DNA of 7,913 bases from DASTQL01 sp035761805 (GTDB taxonomy: Bacteria > Actinomycetota > Actinomycetes > Jiangellales > Jiangellaceae). The DNA lies in the NCBI GenBank assembly GCA_035761805.1, contig DASTQL010000149.1, forward strand, positions 1 to 7,913, read 5' to 3'. The notes beneath the pieces are model-generated. The model saw only the letters and a program-made list of their open reading frames with translations. It was not told the origin of the DNA and searched no databases. Of the stretch, positions 5,837 through 7,913 are shown in pieces (positions within the stretch are counted from its first letter, which is position 1; the number at the start of each line of letters is the position of its first letter). The position numbers and the translations under genes are program-made.

Positions 5837-6384
5837 TCAGGCCGGCGTCGTCTCGGCAGCACGGACGTCGATGGCATCAGGAGTGGTCGGCCGTTCCGTC
5901 GACGTGAGCGGCGCCGGCGTCGTCGCATCCGGCCGGACCGGGGATCCCTTGACGAGGAGCCAGAGCCCGACGACGAGCTCGAAGGGCATGTACGCGACGT
6001 AGAGCAGGATCGGAGGCTGCAGGTCGCGGTCCCATAGGTAGAGCAGGGTGGCGAGGCAGACGGGCACGACCGACGCAAGGCCCCAGACACTCAGCCACCG
6101 AGGGACGAACCGCGTCCGGACGAACAGCGAGTACCAGAGCAACGCACCGACGCTGAAGAGCAGCATCGCGATGTCACCTGCGTGGTCGTGCAGGGCCAGA
6201 GCGAAGCCCCCGATCGCGGCGTCGGATGCGGACACCGCAGCTCCCGGGATGGCGCTGGCGCGGCGAGCACGTCACCCACGTCGCCCGTCAGCATCGAGGC
6301 CGACAGGAGCCCGGCGGCGAGGCTGGTGCCGAACTGGGCAGCGAACGCGGCACCGACGAAGCGCGGGTCGGAGACAGTCCGCAT
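5837..6384 (-). pseudogene. Broken DUF4386 membrane-protein gene (internal deletion and frameshift)
   Basis: Two pieces of one family lie in different frames. The upstream piece starts at ATG 6384 with MRTVSDPRFVGAAFAAQF and resembles the DUF4386 N-terminus to about residue 41 (near 6262), after which that frame reads as unrelated low-hydrophobicity sequence. The downstream piece, readable from GTG 6235 to the stop at 5837 (132 residues), matches the DUF4386 C-terminal half: HDHAGDIAMLLFSVGALLWYSLF, then RFVPRWLSVWGL, then PFELVVGLWLLVKG. Family members are, from memory, about 220-240 residues with six or so helices; the middle of roughly 90 residues is missing here, and the frames do not join. 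The break lies around 6240-6265. A C-terminal protein could still be made from GTG 6235, with about three helices and a polar 35-residue tail. A sequencing frameshift alone would not explain the missing middle. DUF4386 has no established function. Confidence 0.75.
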
Positions 6385-6445
6385 ACGCGGCACTGCCCCC
6401 ATTCGGTCGGTGCCCGCTGCGCACCCGCCGCGACGCGAGCGCTGG

Positions 6446-6451
6446 CACGAT
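6446..6451 (+). promoter_or_regulatory. Weak -10-like box before the six-helix membrane protein gene
   Basis: CACGAT keeps the A at position 2 and T at position 6 of TANNNT and is followed by 6 nt before ATG 6458. It lacks the leading T, so it is the weakest candidate; it is included because its spacing matches the other predicted leaderless starts in the window. Confidence 0.25.
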
Positions 6452-6457
6452 GCCGCT

Positions 6458-7078
6458 ATGGACGATTCGCTCCTCGTCGGCGGCGTCCTCGTCGCCGGCC
6501 TCGTGATCTTCCTGGTGGGTGCCGCCGCGTGGCGACTGGACTACCAGCGTCCGCTCCAGGAGTCGCTGCCCGTCATCCACCGAGACCGTCGTCGCAGGGC
6601 CTGGATTCACACCTGGATGGTCGCGGCGCTGGTGGTTACTCCCGCCGGCCTGGCCGGGCTGACCGTGGCCATGGGGGAGTCCACCGCCACGGTCCTCACC
6701 GCGATGGGGACCGCCGTCTACCTGTCCGGCGCCGTCTGCTGGATCGCCTCCCTGGCCTTCCGCCTCACCGTGGTGCCCTGGGCGGCGGAGCGGACGGTCG
6801 CCGACGGACTCGTACCCGACGACTTCGCCGCCTACGACCGGTGGGCCGGGGCGCTGTACGTCGTGCACATGGTGACCGCCTACGTCGGCTCCGCGGTGCT
6901 CGGGACCGGCGTACTGGCCTCGGACTCGTTGCCCACCTGGCTCGGGTGGGTGGGCATCGTGTGGGGCCTCGCCTTCGCGGCGGGGTTCGTGGCGACACGG
7001 TTCGCGGGACCGTTCAACCCACCGTTCTGGGCGCACCTCTACACCGGGACCGTCGGAATGTCACTGCTGCTCGGCTGA
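6458..7078 (+). CDS. Unrecognised integral membrane protein, about six helices
   Basis: A 206-residue protein I cannot assign to a family. Hydrophobic stretches at about 5-24, 52-71, 79-101, 131-150, 160-178 and 190-205 suggest six membrane helices. A basic loop HRDRRRRAW (41-49) after helix 1 would, by the positive-inside rule, lie in the cytosol, placing the N-terminus outside. A short polar loop (110-130) holds several Asp and Arg residues, and GPFNPPFWAHLY (184-195) precedes the last helix. There are no nucleotide-binding, metal-binding or transporter signature motifs. ATG 6458 is chosen because it opens directly into helix 1; no ribosome binding site is seen. It is divergent from the broken DUF4386 gene (73 bp between starts) and convergent with the DUF368 gene (37 bp). 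The composition matches the rest of the window, and the coding frame is convincing from hydrophobic periodicity and third-position GC. Confidence 0.8.
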   Translation: MDDSLLVGGVLVAGLVIFLVGAAAWRLDYQRPLQESLPVIHRDRRRRAWIHTWMVAALVVTPAGLAGLTVAMGESTATVLTAMGTAVYLSGAVCWIASLAFRLTVVPWAAERTVADGLVPDDFAAYDRWAGALYVVHMVTAYVGSAVLGTGVLASDSLPTWLGWVGIVWGLAFAAGFVATRFAGPFNPPFWAHLYTGTVGMSLLLG

Positions 7079-7115
7079 CGCCGCCGCGATCGGACGATGG
7101 CGCCGCGTCGTCAGT

Positions 7116-7913
7116 TCAGCGCCCCGGCCGCGCCGGGTCGTCCGCCCGGTGATGCGCCGGGCCGCCGCTGCCGCCGGGCAGCTGCACCGAGCCGGAGGAC
7201 ATCCGGGCCTCGATCGCCACCAGCGCCAGGACGACCGCGGCGCCGGCCACCGCCAGCAGGACCATCTGCAGCACGTCGTCGCCGGGCGGCAGCAGCTCGC
7301 GGTCCTCGGTCTGCCACGGCCAGAGCGCCCGGAGCGAGCCGGCCATGAGCCCGGTCATCACGACGAGCGTCACCTGGTAGCGGTGCTCGAGCAGCCACTG
7401 CAGCAGCTTCACGAAGGAGGCCAGTCCCACGACCGCCCCGAGCGCGAAGACCCCGAGGTAGACGAGGTTGCGCTCGTTGACCGCCTCCAGCGTCACGTCG
7501 TACAGCCCCACGGTGTAGAGGAAGAACGACCCGGAGACCCCAGGCAGCACCAGGGCGCAGACGGCGACCGACGCCGCCAGGAAGACCGCGATCAGCGGCG
7601 GGTCCTCGACCTTGCCAGGGGGCAGTCCGGTCAGCACGAACGCCGCCACGGCCCCGACGATCCCGGGCAACCACTCCCGGAGGGTGAGCCGGCGGCCGAC
7701 GTACGCCGTGACCAGCCGGATCGGGACCACCAGCGAGGCGGTGATGAGGCCGAAGAACACGGCGCGCGCCTGCTCGAGGTTCTCTTCGAGCACGGGCTCC
7801 AGGATGCGCGCCCCCACGATGACCGCGGCGACCATCCCCAACCCGATGGGCAGCAGCCGGGACCAGTGCGCCCGGCGCATCTCGACCCTGGCCCGCGCGG
7901 CGCCGCGGCCCCG
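7116..7913 (-). CDS. DUF368 polyprenyl-phosphate translocase (PopT family), 5' end outside window
   Basis: The frame is open from the window edge to the TGA at 7116-7118. ATG 7880 is very likely internal. The segment after it (RRAHWSRLLPIGLGM, then AVFFGLITASL) corresponds to the part of DUF368 that follows the first PGVSGGT motif, and the frame stays open to base 7913 without another start. The second family motif, VLPGVSGSFFLYTVGLYD (about 111-128 from ATG 7880), is present. Hydrophobic segments at about 9-30, 36-55, 70-84, 96-120, 138-162, 168-185 and 204-225 are membrane helices; a Gly/Pro-rich polar tail of about 25 residues ends the protein. DUF368 proteins have been shown in other bacteria to return undecaprenyl phosphate across the membrane for reuse in cell-wall synthesis. 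The role here is by family. No cell-wall genes are adjacent in the window. Confidence 0.88.
   Translation of the reverse strand, partial: RGRGAARARVEMRRAHWSRLLPIGLGMVAAVIVGARILEPVLEENLEQARAVFFGLITASLVVPIRLVTAYVGRRLTLREWLPGIVGAVAAFVLTGLPPGKVEDPPLIAVFLAASVAVCALVLPGVSGSFFLYTVGLYDVTLEAVNERNLVYLGVFALGAVVGLASFVKLLQWLLEHRYQVTLVVMTGLMAGSLRALWPWQTEDRELLPPGDDVLQMVLLAVAGAAVVLALVAIEARMSSGSVQLPGGSGGPAHHRADDPARPGR

Noticed and set aside
7075..7114. Inverted repeat CTGACG/CGTCAG spanning the convergent gap before the DUF368 gene as a bidirectional terminator
   Set aside because: A six-base stem with 28 nt between the arms and mismatches inside; too weak to call.

Overview
The window is high-GC DNA (around 70 % by eye, with strong G/C preference at third codon positions). 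It has many GTG starts, very short intergenic gaps and start codons 5 to 8 nt behind a TANNNT box, a layout typical of leaderless actinobacterial transcripts. Protein resemblances (a DapC/Rv0858c-type aminotransferase, a DUF4386 relic, a DUF368 transporter) also point to an actinomycete, most likely near Nocardioides. That placement is inference from sequence character, not from a marker gene.

Layout, left to right: the C-terminal end of a subtilisin-like serine peptidase (+, 5' end outside the window); a PLP-dependent aminotransferase (-), one base away and convergent; a short-chain dehydrogenase (+), divergent from it across 37 bp, followed by a dienelactone-hydrolase-family protein (+); an acyltransferase-3 membrane protein (-), convergent across 3 bp; pyrE (+), divergent across 64 bp; a LemA-like membrane-anchored protein (+); a broken DUF4386 membrane-protein gene (-); an unrecognised six-helix membrane protein (+); and a DUF368 polyprenyl-phosphate translocase (-) whose N-terminus lies beyond the right edge.

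The genes do not form one pathway. They look like a mosaic of housekeeping functions (lysine/amino-acid transamination, pyrimidine synthesis, lipid-carrier recycling) and small-molecule or envelope enzymes, each unit with its own promoter. The subtilase end has a clearly lower third-position GC than pyrE, so the left edge may be the border of an acquired segment.

No clear new multi-gene system was found. The most notable items are a pair of interleaved perfect inverted repeats (8 bp and 10 bp) between pyrE and the LemA-like gene, one arm of which covers the predicted -35 region; a DUF4386 gene that has apparently lost its middle and changed frame; and two divergent gene pairs whose predicted promoters overlap so closely that they may exclude each other. 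No rRNA, tRNA, CRISPR array or insertion sequence was seen. No stretch over 300 bases lacks a gene or gene remnant.
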